From NCBI GenBank assembly GCA_902610585.1, contig CACLWE010000004.1, positions 1 to 64,000 on the forward strand: DNA of 64,000 nt. Direction: 5' to 3'. A program made the translations under genes and the position numbers. Source of the DNA: an uncultured Pelagibacteraceae bacterium. GTDB taxonomy: Bacteria; Pseudomonadota; Alphaproteobacteria; Pelagibacterales; AG-422-B15. This document shows, piece after piece, positions 12,783 through 20,815 of this stretch; the first letter of the stretch is position 1; every line of letters begins with the position of its first letter. The notes below the pieces were generated by a model. That model had not been told where the DNA came from. It did no database searches and was given only the letters and a program-made list of their open reading frames with translations.

Positions 12783-12858
12783 TGGCAGGAGCGAAGGGAC
12801 TCGAACCCCCAACCCCCGGTTTTGGAGACCGGTGCTCTACCAGTTGAGCTACACTCCT
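12783..12858 (-). tRNA. tRNA-Trp (anticodon CCA)
   Basis: The minus strand gives a 76-nt cloverleaf beginning AGGAGTGTAGCTCAACTGG and ending CGCTCCTGCCA, with an encoded CCA end. The acceptor stem pairs with one G-U. The anticodon loop CTCCAAA reads CCA for tryptophan. It is located between tuf and secE, as in many proteobacteria. Confidence 0.97.
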
Positions 12859-12862
12859 CCAG

Positions 12863-14053
12863 TTATGAGATAATCTCAGTTACAACACCTGATCCAACAG
12901 TACGTCCACCTTCTCGTATTGCAAAACGTACGCCTTTATCCATGGCAATTGGAGCTATTAGCTCAATCTCCATTGCAATGTTGTCACCGGGCATAACCAT
13001 CTCGGTTCCATCAGGAAGCTTACAAACACCTGTAACATCAGTAGTTCTAAAATAAAACTGAGGACGATAATTTGTAAAGAAAGGGGTGTGTCTGCCACCC
13101 TCTTCTTTTTTCAGCACATAAGCTTCACATTTAAATTTAGTATGCGGCGTGATAGATCCAACGTGTGCCAGAACTTGGCCTCTTTCAACTTGGTCTCTCT
13201 CAATGCCTCTTAAAAGTGCACCTATATTGTCACCAGCTTCACCTGTATCTAGGAGTTTTCGGAACATCTCAACTCCAGTACAAGTTGTTTTTTGAGTTTC
13301 TTTAATCCCAACTATTTCAAGCTCTTCACCTACTTTAACGATACCACTTTCAACTCTTCCAGTACAAACAGTACCACGTCCAGAGATTGAAAATACATCC
13401 TCAATTGGCATAAGGAATGGCTTATCCTTATCACGCTCAGGTTGAGGAATGTGATCGTCTACAGCTTTCATGAGTTCCACGATTGAATTCTTTCCAATTT
13501 CATCATCTCTACTTTCTACCGCTGCCAAAGCTGAACCTTTAACTATTGGAGTAGTATCACCTGGAAATTCATATTCATTTAGAATATCTCTGATCTCAAC
13601 TTCAACAAGCTCTAATAATTCTGCATCATCAACTTGATCAACTTTATTTAAGTAAACTACTATTGCAGGAACTCCAACTTGACGAGCAAGAAGTATATGC
13701 TCTCTAGTTTGTGGCATTGGTCCATCTGCAGCGTTCACAACTAAAATTGCTCCATCCATTTGCGCAGCACCTGTAATCATATTTTTTACGTAGTCAGCGT
13801 GTCCTGGACAGTCAACGTGCGCATAGTGTCTTGCATCAGTTGTGTATTCAACGTGAGCCGTTGAAATCGTAATTCCACGTTCTTTTTCTTCAGGAGCCTT
13901 ATCAATTGCATCATATGCAGTAAATTCTGCTCCACCTGATTCTGATAATACTTTTGTTATTGCCGCGGTCAAAGTTGTTTTACCGTGATCCACGTGACCG
14001 ATAGTTCCAACGTTACAGTGTGGTTTACTTCGATCGAATTTTTCTTTAGCCAT
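12863..14053 (-). CDS. tuf: Elongation factor Tu
   Basis: This GTPase delivers aminoacyl-tRNA to the ribosome. The 396-residue protein has the P-loop [10 protein letters not shown], the [12 protein letters not shown] and NKVDQVDD motifs, and the domain II/III hallmarks GRGTVCTGR and [11 protein letters not shown]. It ends [16 protein letters not shown]. It is placed between tRNA-Gly and tRNA-Trp, and only this one tuf copy is visible in the window. Its base composition is clearly higher in GC than the neighbouring genes, as expected for a strongly expressed gene. It is probably co-transcribed and processed with the flanking tRNAs. Confidence 0.99.
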   Translation of the reverse strand: MAKEKFDRSKPHCNVGTIGHVDHGKTTLTAAITKVLSESGGAEFTAYDAIDKAPEEKERGITISTAHVEYTTDARHYAHVDCPGHADYVKNMITGAAQMDGAILVVNAADGPMPQTREHILLARQVGVPAIVVYLNKVDQVDDAELLELVEVEIRDILNEYEFPGDTTPIVKGSALAAVESRDDEIGKNSIVELMKAVDDHIPQPERDKDKPFLMPIEDVFSISGRGTVCTGRVESGIVKVGEELEIVGIKETQKTTCTGVEMFRKLLDTGEAGDNIGALLRGIERDQVERGQVLAHVGSITPHTKFKCEAYVLKKEEGGRHTPFFTNYRPQFYFRTTDVTGVCKLPDGTEMVMPGDNIAMEIELIAPIAMDKGVRFAIREGGRTVGSGVVTEIIS

Positions 14054-14090
14054 TTTTTTGTTCCTCTCAATTTTTAGTCTTCGTTGTTTT

Positions 14091-14164
14091 TGGAGCGGGT
14101 GAAGGGAATCGAACCCTCGTAATCAGCTTGGAAGGCTGGAGCTTTACCACTAAGCTACACCCGC
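14091..14164 (-). tRNA. tRNA-Gly (anticodon TCC)
   Basis: The minus-strand sequence GCGGGTGTAGCTTAGTGGTA through TTCACCCGCTCCA folds into a 74-nt cloverleaf with an encoded CCA. The anticodon loop CTTCCAA reads TCC. It sits between tRNA-Tyr and tuf, as in the thrU-tyrU-glyT-thrT-tufB arrangement of enterobacteria. Confidence 0.97.
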
Positions 14165-14198
14165 TTATTCCTTCTAGCTACCCTAAGGTACCTTAACG

Positions 14199-14283
14199 TG
14201 GTGGAGGGGGTTGGATTCGAACCAACGTAAGCATAGCTAACGGGTTTACAGCCCGTCCCCTTTAACCACTCGGGCACCCCTCC
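14199..14283 (-). tRNA. tRNA-Tyr (anticodon GTA)
   Basis: The 85-nt class II tRNA on the minus strand runs from GGAGGGGTGCCCGAGTGG to CCCCCTCCACCA, with a long variable arm. The anticodon loop CTGTAAA reads GTA. It is the first gene after the promoter at 14350-14378 and leads the tuf-secE-nusG-ribosomal protein run. Confidence 0.97.
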
Positions 14284-14349
14284 CGAGATAGTTTTTAACA
14301 TCTCAAGATAAGTTTCCTTAGACCTCGTCTATAGAACCTTAAGGGGTGA

Positions 14350-14378
14350 CTTATATGGAAAAAAAGACCCTAAATCAA
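14350..14378 (-). promoter_or_regulatory. Strong promoter before tRNA-Tyr/tRNA-Gly/tuf
   Basis: The minus strand carries TTGATT, 17 bases, then TATAAG, followed by a C-rich stretch (TCACCCC) where stringently controlled stable-RNA promoters carry their GC-rich discriminator. It lies about 66 bases upstream of tRNA-Tyr. The tRNA and tuf context supports it; growth-rate control is inferred. Confidence 0.65.
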
Positions 14379-14433
14379 TAAATATTAATATTTTTGAACC
14401 TAATTAAATTATAAATGTTAAATTATTGAGGTA

Positions 14434-15207
14434 ATGAGCAAGAGATCAAAAAAACTCCCGAAAAAAAGGCAAAATTCTGATTACTGGATATACGGACATC
14501 ATGCTGTGGTTGGGGCTCTAATAAATGAGAATAGAGTTAAATACGAAGTTTATTTCACTTCAGAAGCTGAAAAAAAACTCAAAAAAGAAATAAAATTGCA
14601 AAATATCAATGTCATATCAATTAAAAAAACTAGAGATGAAATTGACTTACTCTTAAAGGGTATCTCAAATCATCAAGGCATTTGTGTAAGAGTTGAAAAA
14701 ATACAAACACCCCAACTTTCAGATTTCATAAAAAATTTAAATGAGGAGAAGTCTATTATCTTTTTATTAGATCAACTTGAAGATCCACAAAATGTCGGTG
14801 CAATTTTTAGATCTGCGCTCGCATTTAATATTGATGGTATAATATTAACAAATAGCAATTCAGTAACTGAGAATTCATTTCTAGCAAAAACTGCATCTAG
14901 TGCCATAGATAAAGTGCCATTTACAAAAATCCAAAATATAAGCTCTTGCATTAAAATATTAAAAGATAATGGTTATTGGATTTATGGCTTAGATATGAGA
15001 GCAAAAAGCTCAATAACAGATATAAAGTTTCCAAAAAAAACCGTTTTTGTTTTAGGATCTGAGAATAAAGGTATGAGAAAAATCACAGCCACGCTATGTG
15101 ACGAGAGTCTTAAGATTAAAATGAATGATAGCCTTGAGAGTTTAAATGTATCAAATACAGCAGCTATAATGATGTTCTATGTTTCAAATATAAACTTAAA
15201 AAGCTAG
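14434..15207 (+). CDS. rlmB: 23S rRNA (guanosine-2'-O-)-methyltransferase RlmB (SpoU/TrmH family)
   Basis: A SPOUT-fold enzyme predicted to methylate the 2'-O of G2251 in 23S rRNA. The 257-residue protein has an N-terminal substrate-binding domain (WIYGHHAVVGALIN) and the knotted catalytic domain. Motif 1 reads LDQLEDPQNVGAIFRSA, motif 2 FVLGSENKGM and motif 3 ESLNVSNTAAIMMF. The N-terminus is strongly basic. A GAGG site lies just before the ATG. It is divergent from tRNA-Tyr and tail-to-tail with a putative microprotein gene, with a 12-base overlap. A TrmH-type tRNA substrate cannot be excluded, but the N-terminal domain favours RlmB. Confidence 0.9.
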   Translation: MSKRSKKLPKKRQNSDYWIYGHHAVVGALINENRVKYEVYFTSEAEKKLKKEIKLQNINVISIKKTRDEIDLLLKGISNHQGICVRVEKIQTPQLSDFIKNLNEEKSIIFLLDQLEDPQNVGAIFRSALAFNIDGIILTNSNSVTENSFLAKTASSAIDKVPFTKIQNISSCIKILKDNGYWIYGLDMRAKSSITDIKFPKKTVFVLGSENKGMRKITATLCDESLKIKMNDSLESLNVSNTAAIMMFYVSNINLKS

Positions 15208-15294
15208 AGCTATCATTGAGATAACTAAAATAAAGAAAACTACTAGATAAGCTAAAGCAATTTGACCACCAATAAAATTTAAGAATTTTTTCAT
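15196..15294 (-). CDS. Putative 32-residue single-pass membrane microprotein
   Basis: This reading frame is too short for the ORF track. On the minus strand the ATG at 15292-15294 opens MKKFLNFIGGQIALAYLVVF and continues with FILVISMIALAF to a TAA. A short basic N-terminus is followed by about 22 hydrophobic residues, a textbook single transmembrane helix. A GAG-type ribosome-binding site (aatgagaat) stands just upstream of the ATG. It overlaps the 3' end of rlmB by 12 bases, tail to tail. I recognise no family. It could be a small subunit of a membrane complex or a chance ORF in AT-rich DNA; codon content and the RBS make it plausible. Confidence 0.45.
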   Translation of the reverse strand: MKKFLNFIGGQIALAYLVVFFILVISMIALAF

Positions 15295-15358
15295 ATTCTC
15301 ATTTTACAAATAATTATGGACAATTAAAACTTAAAAATTTAAAAGTTTTATTAGTTTA

Positions 15359-15434
15359 GCCCCTATAGCTCAATTGGTAGAGCAATTGATTTGTAATCAA
15401 TAGGTTCGCGGTTCAAGTCCGTGTGGGGGCACCA
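15359..15434 (+). tRNA. tRNA-Thr (anticodon TGT)
   Basis: A 76-nt cloverleaf, GCCCCTATAGCTCAATTGG to GTGTGGGGGCACCA, with an encoded CCA. The anticodon loop TTTGTAA reads TGT. Its 3' half is repeated 401 bases downstream (see 15781-15835), which makes it a candidate integration site. Confidence 0.97.
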
Positions 15435-15466
15435 CTAAATTAGATGAACTACTTCTCGTTAATTAA

Positions 15467-15739
15467 TCAGTCAAGCTCGACTGCGACTGTACCCATCATT
15501 CCACCTGTTGTGGTCATGCCTACAGCTTTACCAGCCGCTGCTCTAATTTCATCGATGTTAGCTTTAACTTGTTCTTCGCTGCTCCAGATAGTCATCGTTC
15601 TAAGTGTTTTTTCACCCGTGACTGTTGCACGCAAATTAGTTGCTCCGTGTTTTTTCATCTCGGGCCAAAAACCTTTCATATTTTCAACGGCATTTTCAAT
15701 ATTTCCGTCAAATTCCCAATCGGTAAAAGATACAAACAT
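15467..15739 (-). CDS. Small protein, probable dimeric alpha/beta-barrel (ABM-like) fold
   Basis: The 90-residue protein reads as beta strand (MFVSFTDWEFDGN), helix (NAVENMKGFWPEMKKHGATN), strand (LRATVTGEKTLRTMTIW), helix (EEQVKANIDEIRAAAGKA) and strand (GMMGTVAVELD). That pattern resembles ferredoxin-like dimeric barrels such as antibiotic-biosynthesis monooxygenases, but no catalytic motif identifies a reaction. A clear GGAG site precedes the ATG. By hand count its GC is about 42 percent, higher than most neighbours. It is the only gene between the intact tRNA-Thr and the tRNA-Thr fragment, so it may be cargo of a lost integrated element. The function is unknown. Confidence 0.75.
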   Translation of the reverse strand: MFVSFTDWEFDGNIENAVENMKGFWPEMKKHGATNLRATVTGEKTLRTMTIWSSEEQVKANIDEIRAAAGKAVGMTTTGGMMGTVAVELD

Positions 15740-15780
15740 TTATTACTCCATATTTTTTAATAATAATTAGTCAGTATATC

Positions 15781-15835
15781 GACCAATTGATTTGTAATCA
15801 ATAGATTTGCGGTTCAAGTCCGTGAGGGGGCACCA
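15781..15835 (+). pseudogene. Partial copy of tRNA-Thr (3' half), att-like repeat
   Basis: These 55 bases match 15380-15434 of the intact tRNA-Thr at 51 of 55 positions by hand alignment, in the same orientation and with offset 401. They cover the anticodon stem and loop (TGT kept), T-arm, acceptor 3' strand and CCA. No usable 5' half precedes it, so it cannot fold as a tRNA. Partial 3' tRNA repeats are the usual product of tRNA-targeted integration. A decayed tandem duplicate is the alternative. Confidence 0.85.
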
Positions 15836-15840
15836 ATTAT

Positions 15841-16461
15841 TTAATCTGTATAACCCGATATAGATTTTGCAGTAGTACTTTTTTTTATAGTTTTGTTATC
15901 TTTTAAAGTACCAAAGAAATAATCACCGATCATATTTGTAATACCCCAGTTGTAATTCTCATTATGAAAATGATGGCTCATATGAGCATCTCTTAATTTT
16001 TTTCCAATTACTGAAACAGGTTTATACTCTTTAGAATGATGGGCCAAATGAATCCATTCGTACCATAAGTGATAAACTAGATGTCCTGTAAAAGGCACCA
16101 TTGCTACTGGAAAGCTCCAAAGTATAAGTGAATAGAGCAAATATACTTGTCCATATGTATAGATTAAGTATCTCCAAGGCGCAAATTGAAGTTTTATATT
16201 GTCAGGATCTCTATGGTGTCCATGGTGTAGTATAATTTGATATCTTCTGTACCAACCTTCTTTTTTTGTAAGCTCTCTATGTAATTGATACTTATGAACA
16301 TACCATTCATAAAAAGGGGCTAGAATAATTGGTATAAAAAACCAAAATAAATATTCAGACAAAAGTCCATTTGAAACAATATAGTACATTCCAACAACTG
16401 CCATTATGAAGAAGCCATAGATGGTTGAGTGTGAAAAATAGTTTTTAAATACACTTAACAT
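15841..16461 (-). CDS. Fatty acid hydroxylase/sterol desaturase-superfamily membrane protein
   Basis: An integral membrane di-iron oxygenase of the fatty-acid-hydroxylase/carotenoid-hydroxylase superfamily. The 206-residue protein has an N-terminal hydrophobic hairpin (about residues 14-50) and the histidine clusters YEWYVHKYQLHR, HHGHHRDP, HLAHH and HMSHHFHNE, which together form the expected metal site. The final WGITNMIGDYFFGT is also typical. The substrate cannot be read from sequence; an acyl chain, sterol or carotenoid is possible. It lies immediately after the tRNA-Thr fragment and downstream of a hairpin that probably ends the formate dehydrogenase transcript. Confidence 0.8.
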   Translation of the reverse strand: MLSVFKNYFSHSTIYGFFIMAVVGMYYIVSNGLLSEYLFWFFIPIILAPFYEWYVHKYQLHRELTKKEGWYRRYQIILHHGHHRDPDNIKLQFAPWRYLIYTYGQVYLLYSLILWSFPVAMVPFTGHLVYHLWYEWIHLAHHSKEYKPVSVIGKKLRDAHMSHHFHNENYNWGITNMIGDYFFGTLKDNKTIKKSTTAKSISGYTD

Positions 16462-16475
16462 ATAAATATTATATA

Positions 16476-16495
16476 GGACGGATTTTATTCCGTCC
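16476..16495 (-). terminator. Hairpin after the formate dehydrogenase gene
   Basis: A perfect 7-bp stem GGACGGA/TCCGTCC with a 6-base loop lies 17-36 bases past the fdh stop. It is followed on the minus strand by TATATAAT rather than a clean U-run, so it is a weak or factor-assisted terminator, or an RNA-stabilising stem. Confidence 0.5.
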
Positions 16496-16511
16496 CAATA
16501 TAAAATTTAGA

Positions 16512-17711
16512 CTATTTTCTTTGATATTTTGCAGCTTCTTCTGAACCACTTGTAGCGGATCCTTCACTATAAGAGTGGGCGCCTGTTCCAGCAAGTGCGC
16601 CATCTTTAACAATTGTATATTCCGTTCTTTGAACCTCTCCAGCAAAGAAGCATTCAAGAATTTCCCTTACACCAGCTGCGTATCTTGCTTGTGCTGATAG
16701 CGAAGTTCCTGAGGTGTGTGGAGTCATTCCATGATTTGGCATCGTTCTCCATACATGATCATTTGGGGCGGGTTGTGGAAACCATACATCGCCAGCATAG
16801 CCACTTAATTGACCTGACTCTAATGCGCGGGCAATTGCATCTCGATTACAAATTTTACCACGTGCAGTATTTACAATATATGCTCCCTTTTTCATTTTTC
16901 CGATCATTTCGTCGTCAAATAGATTTTCAGTTTCAGGGTGAAGTGGACAATTGATTGTAACAACATCGCATACTCCAACCATTGACTCTACTGAGTCATG
17001 AAAAGTCAAGTTCAATTCCTTTTCTACTGACTCTGGTAATCTGTGTCTGTCAAAATAATGCATGTGAACATCAAAATGCTTAAGTTTTCTTAATGCATCT
17101 AAGCCTATTCTTCCGGCTGCAACTGTGCCTACGTGCATACCTTCAAGGTCGTACGATCTTTGTACTGCATCTGCAATATTCCATCCGCCCTCATTAATAA
17201 TTCTATATTGATTATGATAATCTCTCACCAAAGATAAAATCATCATTACAATATGCTCAGCTACGGACCTTGAATTACAAAAGGTAACTTCCATGACATC
17301 AATTTTATTATCCATAGCAGCCTGTAAATCAACGTGGTCCGAACCAATACCAGCAGTTATTGCCATTTTTAAATTTTTTGCCATAGTAATACGTTCTTTT
17401 GTTAAATAAAATGGAAAGAAAGGTTGAGAAATTACTACATCAGCATCAACAAGTTCTTTTTCTGCTACGCACCCGGGAGCATCTTTATCATTAGTAACTA
17501 CCAATGTATGACCTGCATCTTCAAGAAATTTTCTTAGGCCTAGTTCGCCAGAAACACACCCAAGCAATTCTCCTGGATTAAAATCGATCCCTTTTGGCGT
17601 TGGTAATGTCTGTCCATCTGGATACTTTTCAATTTTTGGCAGAGTTTCCAAAGGATAACTTGACGGCATTCCACCTTTTGGATCATCATATAAAATACAC
17701 AATACTTTCAT
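16512..17711 (-). CDS. fdh: NAD-dependent formate dehydrogenase
   Basis: A cofactor-free D-2-hydroxyacid-dehydrogenase-type enzyme that oxidises formate to CO2 with NAD+. The 399 residues align without gaps to the Pseudomonas/Moraxella enzyme as I know it, and the numbering coincides: N146 (TFCNS), Rossmann loop GTVAAGRIGL, NAD-selecting D221 (YFDRHRLPESVEKELNLT), R284 (NTARGK), Q313 (FPQPAP) and H332 (MTPHTSGTS). The conserved C-terminal ALAGTGAHSYSEG is present. It is the last gene of a glpK-aldolase-fdh operon, 23 bases after the aldolase. It would yield NADH from C1 compounds in the cytoplasm. Its GC is above that of many neighbours, so either high expression or transfer is possible. Confidence 0.95.
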   Translation of the reverse strand: MKVLCILYDDPKGGMPSSYPLETLPKIEKYPDGQTLPTPKGIDFNPGELLGCVSGELGLRKFLEDAGHTLVVTNDKDAPGCVAEKELVDADVVISQPFFPFYLTKERITMAKNLKMAITAGIGSDHVDLQAAMDNKIDVMEVTFCNSRSVAEHIVMMILSLVRDYHNQYRIINEGGWNIADAVQRSYDLEGMHVGTVAAGRIGLDALRKLKHFDVHMHYFDRHRLPESVEKELNLTFHDSVESMVGVCDVVTINCPLHPETENLFDDEMIGKMKKGAYIVNTARGKICNRDAIARALESGQLSGYAGDVWFPQPAPNDHVWRTMPNHGMTPHTSGTSLSAQARYAAGVREILECFFAGEVQRTEYTIVKDGALAGTGAHSYSEGSATSGSEEAAKYQRK

Positions 17712-17734
17712 CTATATCTCCTTATTTACTTTAA

Positions 17735-18481
17735 TTAATTAAGAAAAGATGAGTCTAATCGTTCCATCTTTCTTTTTACTGCGGGCCATAGTAAAGCCGC
17801 AGCCATTTCTCTTCCCTCACCTTGCTGTCTTGTTGTTTCAATTGATTCTTCTGAGGGGTAGTTCAATTCAAGATTTCCAGAAAGAGCTCTTACCTGATAA
17901 GAGCATGCTTTCTCTAAGAAATATATATTTGTAAATGCTTCTGCAACATTTTTACCTAAAGCTAATGTTCCATGATTTCTAAGTATCATTAAACGCGCTT
18001 CACCAAGATCCTTTACCAATCTTTCTTTTTCTTCTTCAAAAAGTGCAACTCCTTCATAATCGTGGTACGCAATTTGACTTCTAACTAACATTCCTGTTTG
18101 TGATAGAGGCAACAAACCATCTTTAAGTGAGGCTACTGCCACGCCGTCATTTGAGTGAAGATGAACAATACAATGTGCATCCTCTCTTGACTCATGTATC
18201 GCACTATGAATTGTAAATCCTGCAGGATTTATAAAATTATTTGTATCACTAAGTATTTTTCCTTTTAAGTTAACTTTCACTAAGTTTGAGGCAGTTATTT
18301 CATCAAATAAAAATCCGTATGGGTTAATTAGAAACTCATCATCAGCTCCAGGAACTTTAGCAGAGATGTGTGTGAAAATTAAATCATCCCAACCAAAATA
18401 TGGAATTGTTCTATAGAATGCTGCCAAGTCTTGCCTTGTTTCCCATTCTTCTTTTGAAACAATATTTTTTACATCAACCAT
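17735..18481 (-). CDS. Class II aldolase/adducin family protein
   Basis: A cytosolic zinc-dependent aldolase/epimerase-fold protein of 248 residues. The metal-binding HLHSNDG motif and a second RNHGTLALG histidine are in the expected places. The N-terminal WETRQDLAAFYRTIPYFGWDDLIFTHISAKVPG block is the usual substrate and phosphate region of this family. The substrate cannot be assigned, because family members act on fuculose-, ribulose- and methylthio-sugars or other hydroxy acids. Its start overlaps the 3' end of glpK by 8 bases and fdh follows, so it probably feeds the same pathway linking a C3 or sugar compound to C1 oxidation. Confidence 0.85.
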   Translation of the reverse strand: MVDVKNIVSKEEWETRQDLAAFYRTIPYFGWDDLIFTHISAKVPGADDEFLINPYGFLFDEITASNLVKVNLKGKILSDTNNFINPAGFTIHSAIHESREDAHCIVHLHSNDGVAVASLKDGLLPLSQTGMLVRSQIAYHDYEGVALFEEEKERLVKDLGEARLMILRNHGTLALGKNVAEAFTNIYFLEKACSYQVRALSGNLELNYPSEESIETTRQQGEGREMAAALLWPAVKRKMERLDSSFLN

Positions 18482-19967
18482 TACTAATAAGTCCTTTTAC
18501 AGTTTTTAGCCATCTGTTATATTGTTGATCTGCCTCGTCCAACGAAATACCAGGTTCAAACTTGCGGTCAGTCTTCCACAATTTCTCCACCTCTGCAACA
18601 TCTTTGTAAACGCCAGATTTCATTCCGGCTAAGTAAGCTGCGCCCATAGCTGTTGACTCTTGATTCAAAGGCCTTTCAATTCTCACTTGAGTGATATCCG
18701 ATAATAATTGCATCATAAGATTATTTTTAGACATACCTCCATCAACTCGAATAGTAAAATCACTTCTCTTTAGTTCTGTATCGTTAAGAAGGCACTCAAG
18801 AAGATCTCTTGTTTGATAACATATTGATTTTAGTGCTGCCATGGCAATGTCAGCCTTAGAGGTATCTCGAGTAATTCCTGTAATTTGACCCCTTACATCA
18901 GAGTTCCAATATGGAGCGCCCAAACCAGTGAAAGCAGGGATGAATTGTATTTTGATCTTGCTGTTATTTGCAAGCTCTTCGACCTTACTTGCATCGTTAA
19001 TAAAATTCATTTCATCACGCATCCATTGAACAACAGTGCCCGCATTGAAGATACTGCCTTCTAAAGCAAAATCTTTTTTATCAAATATATTATAAGCTTT
19101 GGTAGACAACAATTTAGATTCAGACTCTATAAATTTATTCCCAGTATTCATCAATAAAAAGCAACCTGTACCATAAGTTGATTTAACCATTCCTTCTTTA
19201 AAACAAGCCTGTCCAATAGTTGCTGCCTGTTGATCTCCAGCTACGCCACCTATTGGAATTTTTTCACCAAAAAAACTGGAGTCTATTTCTCCAAAATCAT
19301 CAACACAATTTTTAACATCAGGTAAAATATATTTGTTAATATGAAAAATTTCTAATAGTTCATCATCCCAACAATCTTCATTTATATTATAAAGCATTGT
19401 TCTTGATGCATTTGTAACATCAGTATAATGACATTCACCTTTTGTAAAATTCCAAATGAGCCAGGAGTCAATGGTTCCAACTAATAAATTATTTTCATGA
19501 ATTGTTTTTTTTGCCTCTTCAATATTTTCAATAATCCATTTAATTTTTGTTGCTGAAAAGTAAGGATCTATTATGAGACCAGTCTTTGATTGAATTAGTT
19601 TTGTTAAATTCTTTTCTCTTAATGTCTCACAAAAGTTTTCTGTTCGTCTGTCCTGCCAAACAATAGCATTGTAGAGTGGCTTTCCTGTTATTTTGTTCCA
19701 TGCAACAACCGTCTCTCTTTGATTTGCTATACCTGCAATAATAATATCTTTTGGGCTAATGTTTGTTTCTCTAATTACATATTCAATGGCGTCTTGTGTT
19801 GTCTTTAAAATTTCTATGGGATCATGCTCAACCCAGCCATCATTTGGAAAATACTGTTTAAATTCGAAGTTTTTTTGAATTATAATATTTCCTTGAATAT
19901 CTGAAATTAAGGCCCGAGAACTGGTTGTGCCTTGATCTATTGAGAGTAAATACCCATCTAAAGACAT
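18474..19967 (-). CDS. glpK: Glycerol kinase
   Basis: An FGGY-family kinase that phosphorylates glycerol to glycerol 3-phosphate. The 497 residues begin with the ATP-binding LLSIDQGTTSSRALI and contain the substrate segment NAIVWQDRRT. The GVAGDQQAATIGQ phosphate loop and the C-terminal RVDGGMSKNNLMMQ, all diagnostic of GlpK, are also present. It heads a minus-strand operon with an aldolase and formate dehydrogenase, and is divergent from nadK across 80 bases. No glpF or glpD is nearby, so glycerol uptake and oxidation genes must lie elsewhere. Confidence 0.95.
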   Translation of the reverse strand: MSLDGYLLSIDQGTTSSRALISDIQGNIIIQKNFEFKQYFPNDGWVEHDPIEILKTTQDAIEYVIRETNISPKDIIIAGIANQRETVVAWNKITGKPLYNAIVWQDRRTENFCETLREKNLTKLIQSKTGLIIDPYFSATKIKWIIENIEEAKKTIHENNLLVGTIDSWLIWNFTKGECHYTDVTNASRTMLYNINEDCWDDELLEIFHINKYILPDVKNCVDDFGEIDSSFFGEKIPIGGVAGDQQAATIGQACFKEGMVKSTYGTGCFLLMNTGNKFIESESKLLSTKAYNIFDKKDFALEGSIFNAGTVVQWMRDEMNFINDASKVEELANNSKIKIQFIPAFTGLGAPYWNSDVRGQITGITRDTSKADIAMAALKSICYQTRDLLECLLNDTELKRSDFTIRVDGGMSKNNLMMQLLSDITQVRIERPLNQESTAMGAAYLAGMKSGVYKDVAEVEKLWKTDRKFEPGISLDEADQQYNRWLKTVKGLISNG

Positions 19968-20047
19968 AAGATAAGAATAATTAATTAATTATGTTCAATT
20001 AGAGGAGATTTTAGGATAAAGGAATACTTTTTTGTAGGTAAAAAACC

Positions 20048-20815
20048 ATGAATTTGAATAAACCAGTTTTTTTGGCTTCCAGCAGTGATGAAGCAAGTTC
20101 TCAAAAAAAAATCTTAGAGGATAAGTACGGCAAAACTGCCTTTGATAATGCTGATGTAATAGTGGTCCTGGGCGGTGATGGATTTATGCTTGAAGCTATA
20201 AAATCTCACATGGATAAGCACTTGCCAATATTTGGTTTAAATTATGGTAGCGTTGGGTTTTTGATGAACTCTTCAAATGAAAATGATTTGATAGACAGAA
20301 TTAACCAATCTCAATCAATTAAAATTTCTCCATTAATAATGAAAGCTACCAGTGCGGGTGGCTCAATTCATGAAGCGATTGCTATGAACGAAGTATCATT
20401 ACTTAGAGAAACACATCAAGCATCAAAGATAAAAATTTCAGTTGATGGTAAAGTAAGACTAGATGAACTAATTTGCGATGGTATATTAATTTCAACACCA
20501 TCTGGTAGTACAGCTTATAACCTATCTGCTCATGGTCCAATACTTCCAATAAATGCTGATGTGCTTGCATTAACTCCTATAAGTGCTTTCAGACCAAGAA
20601 GATGGAAAGGTGCAATACTGAATAATGAGTCAAATGTGAAATTTAAAATTATTGAAAGTAAAAAAAGACCTGTAAGTGTTGTCGCTGATAGTACTGAGTT
20701 TAGAGATATCAGTTCTGTTGAAGTACATCAAAGTAAAGATCAAGTTGTAGAACTGCTTTTTGATAAGGATCACTCATTCGATGAAAGAATCTTAAACGAA
20801 CAATTCAAGTTTTAA
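20048..20815 (+). CDS. nadK: NAD kinase
   Basis: Makes NADP from NAD and ATP. The 255-residue protein carries the GGDG motif (VVLGGDGFMLEA), the NE/D segment (AMNEVSLLRE), and the nucleotide-binding CDGILISTPSGSTAYNLSAHGPI. The C-terminal VVADSTEF is also typical. An AGGT site lies ahead of the chosen ATG. It is divergent from glpK and meets the secreted-protein gene tail to tail, the two stops sharing bases. It complements nadE further right in the NAD(P) pathway. Confidence 0.95.
   Translation: MNLNKPVFLASSSDEASSQKKILEDKYGKTAFDNADVIVVLGGDGFMLEAIKSHMDKHLPIFGLNYGSVGFLMNSSNENDLIDRINQSQSIKISPLIMKATSAGGSIHEAIAMNEVSLLRETHQASKIKISVDGKVRLDELICDGILISTPSGSTAYNLSAHGPILPINADVLALTPISAFRPRRWKGAILNNESNVKFKIIESKKRPVSVVADSTEFRDISSVEVHQSKDQVVELLFDKDHSFDERILNEQFKF

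Noticed and set aside
12768-12812. Longer SecE of 77 residues as given in the ORF track.
   Set aside because: The added residues are encoded by tRNA-Trp sequence, and the internal ATG gives the canonical protein.
15781-15835. A second functional tRNA-Thr.
   Set aside because: The D-arm and acceptor 5' strand are missing, and the upstream sequence cannot pair with the acceptor 3' strand.
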